IMG/VR virus record: IMGVR_UViG_3300043470_000794
Location: 1-59,416 of that record
Strand: one strand, 5' to 3'
Source of the DNA: a virus
DNA length: 59,416 nucleotides
The position numbers and the translations under genes are program-made. Position 1 is the first letter of the stretch. Each line of letters opens with the position of its first letter. Below the pieces are notes generated by a model that was not told the origin of the DNA, searched no databases, and saw nothing but the letters and a program-made list of their open reading frames with translations. Shown here one piece after another: positions 58,181-59,416 of the stretch.

Positions 58181-58695
58181 TATAGTTCCTCTGCTTGACC
58201 GCTTACGTCACTTAATTTTGAAAAAACTAAAGGCTTACAATGAGTGCACTTAGAAACAACATCACGAATTATGTCAACAACAACTCTTTGCTTGTCTTCA
58301 GTTTCAATAATCTTTTCAGCCATCTCATTGTTATCTAGGACACCAGCTTTTTGCAACATGTCCATTTGTTTTTGCTGAACATCTGCAATAAGCTTTAGTG
58401 CTGCTGTTTTTTGTGGAAGCTGTCCAGTTCTATCTGCCTCTTCAACAACTGCCCAAGCTTCTTTAATAAGCATAGAATAATGTTGATCAGCACCGCTTAG
58501 GGCTTCTCTTGCTCTAATTTGAATCTGCCTATCACTATGGATTACAGATCTCCACTCATTTAAATACTCTACAACGTCTGCTCTTTTATAGCCAGTTGAA
58601 CTAGCAATTTGTGACGGGTTTGTATTGCCTTTTAGAAATTCCGCAACAACAGAATTGATTTTTTCCCATCTGTCTGCTAGTTCTATCTCTGACAT
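58180..58695 (-). CDS. terminase small subunit-like protein
   Basis: 171 residues, helix-turn-helix-like N-terminus (NPSQIASSTGYKRADVVEYLNEW) followed by a long helical region. Directly upstream of the large subunit, so a DNA-recognition subunit is likely. Similarity is by shape and context. Confidence 0.75.
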   Translation of the reverse strand: MSEIELADRWEKINSVVAEFLKGNTNPSQIASSTGYKRADVVEYLNEWRSVIHSDRQIQIRAREALSGADQHYSMLIKEAWAVVEEADRTGQLPQKTAALKLIADVQQKQMDMLQKAGVLDNNEMAEKIIETEDKQRVVVDIIRDVVSKCTHCKPLVFSKLSDVSGQAEEL

Positions 58696-58958
58696 TATTT
58701 CACAACCTTTTTCTTCTTAGGTTTAATTATACCCTTAAAGTCGTGCAAATAAAAGGATCTATACCCAGTATTGCCAATAACATCAATCCACTCCATGCCA
58801 GATTCAATGTTTTTTACATACTTTTCAAATTTAAATTCTCCACGAACATTCTTTATTTTAACTAATGTCCCTGGGACGATTAAATCTTTTCCATGGGTAT
58901 ACTCAAGCTTTACATCCCAAAGTGGATTATATTTAATCTGTGTGCGTTTTTTAGCCAT
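58695..58958 (-). CDS. hypothetical basic protein
   Basis: 87 residues, basic ends, with LIVPGTLVKIKNVRGEF like a small SH3/KOW-type barrel. It abuts the upstream gene (stop and start adjacent). Unknown. Confidence 0.65.
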   Translation of the reverse strand: MAKKRTQIKYNPLWDVKLEYTHGKDLIVPGTLVKIKNVRGEFKFEKYVKNIESGMEWIDVIGNTGYRSFYLHDFKGIIKPKKKKVVK

Positions 58959-59132
58959 TTATCTGTAGCCACCAGCGGTTGGAGCCCATACAGAAACATT
59001 ACCAAGCGTCCAGCTTCTTGTTAATACATTTCCACAGGACTCACATTGTTGATGATCTCTATCGTCTACTTTTACATTTGGCTTTTCTATAGTTTTGTCA
59101 CACTCAATACAGGTGTATTCATACGTTGGCAT
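58959..59132 (-). CDS. small FmdB-like zinc ribbon protein
   Basis: 57 residues with the start MPTYEYTCIECDKTI and a second CESC pair, the FmdB-type putative regulator pattern. Its start overlaps the DUF3310 stop by one base. Confidence 0.75.
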   Translation of the reverse strand: MPTYEYTCIECDKTIEKPNVKVDDRDHQQCESCGNVLTRSWTLGNVSVWAPTAGGYR

Positions 59133-59380
59133 TATTTTCCCTCTAACCTATTAATTTCATCATTAATATAAAATATTGCTTTTTGCAGATCTTCAATTTG
59201 TCTTTTGTCATCTTTTATACCCGCTCTCCACAAATACTTAAAAGCATTTCCAATGTTAAAGTTTCTATGACGTGTAATCTGAATACACTCAACTCCAGAG
59301 GGGTCGCTTGTATAGTGAAGGGGATGGTTTACTTGATCCACCTCAATATGAAACTTTTCTTCTTCTTTGTACTCAAACAT
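59132..59380 (-). CDS. DUF3310 protein
   Basis: 82 residues with the family pattern VNHPLHYT, GVECIQITRHRNFNIGNAFKYLWRAGIKDD and a helical end (DLQKAIFYINDEI). DUF3310 proteins are common in phages and may be involved in nucleotide metabolism; the role is unproven. GGAGAAT precedes the ATG. Confidence 0.87.
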   Translation of the reverse strand: MFEYKEEEKFHIEVDQVNHPLHYTSDPSGVECIQITRHRNFNIGNAFKYLWRAGIKDDKRQIEDLQKAIFYINDEINRLEGK

Positions 59381-59416
59381 TTAATTCTCCATATATTTCT
59401 TTTAGTCTAGGAATTG
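59373..59416 (-). CDS. partial gene, C-terminal end only
   Basis: A leftward frame from the window edge reads IPRLKEIYGELNV before a stop that overlaps the DUF3310 start by 8 nt. Too short to assign. The GGAG-containing start region of DUF3310 lies inside it. Confidence 0.5.
   Translation of the reverse strand, partial: IPRLKEIYGELNV

Noticed and set aside
1-59411. 10-bp inverted match of the window ends (CCTAGACTAA at 1-10, its complement at 59402-59411)
   Set aside because: Short enough to be chance or an assembly effect; not called a terminal repeat without read evidence.

Overview
The window looks like part of the genome of a tailed, HK97-type double-stranded DNA phage of an actinobacterium. 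Terminase subunits, portal, prohead protease, major capsid protein, tail fibres, lysins and holin-like proteins make it a phage. A WhiB-like regulator, a free-standing IF2 N-terminal domain, a DUF7455 zinc ribbon, an L5 gp88-family protein, TTGTCCACA-type DnaA boxes and apparently leaderless mRNAs point to an actinobacterial host. The DNA is A+T-rich (by eye well under 45% G+C), which would fit a low-GC, perhaps aquatic, actinobacterium; that part is inference. No DNA polymerase, helicase, primase, integrase, tail tube or tape-measure gene is visible, and genes run to or off both edges, so this is probably a fragment of a larger genome.

Layout. (1) 1-15.2 kb, leftward: major capsid protein, prohead protease fused to a TUDOR domain and acidic tail, portal, a LamG-like structural protein, adenosylcobalamin-dependent ribonucleotide reductase (NrdJ), BppU-like and fibre proteins, a glycosyltransferase, membrane/holin-like proteins and an Hsp20 chaperone. 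(2) 15.2-16.2 kb: a regulatory hub with a 16-bp palindrome, a 14-bp direct repeat and a DnaA-box cluster. (3) 16.2-30.1 kb, rightward: about 45 small, tightly packed genes, probably early, driven by at least 15 copies of one short promoter-like element (NTGTCA, exactly 11 nt, then a TANNNT -10 box). Many copies sit below a longer cassette that carries TTTGTCAAG, a TTACGA-like block and in three cases a perfect TGTGA-N6-TCACA palindrome of the CRP type. The module includes a tRNA-Asp, a gp88-family protein, the IF2-N protein, a DUF932 protein, and at its end methylglyoxal synthase and a proteasome/HslV-like Ntn-hydrolase. (4) 30.1-59.4 kb, leftward: SNase-type nuclease, holin-like proteins, a secreted CWDG-repeat protein, IMPDH/GMP-reductase, WhiB, three related proteins of an unrecognised family, three tail-collar fibres, four long fibre/structural proteins, thioredoxin, five tRNAs, a possible structured RNA, a transglycosylase and an M23 peptidase, an FkbM methyltransferase, endonuclease VII, and both terminase subunits.

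How the genes fit together. NrdJ, thioredoxin and the GuaB-like enzyme would supply deoxynucleotides. The SNase could recycle nucleic acid. Six tRNAs and the IF2-N protein bear on translation, and Hsp20 and the Ntn-hydrolase on protein quality control. A glycosyltransferase and an FkbM methyltransferase could modify surface glycans or virion proteins. The most unusual features are the rigid repeated promoter cassettes, phage-borne methylglyoxal synthase next to a threonine-protease-like protein, and the host-like DnaA and CRP-type sites.
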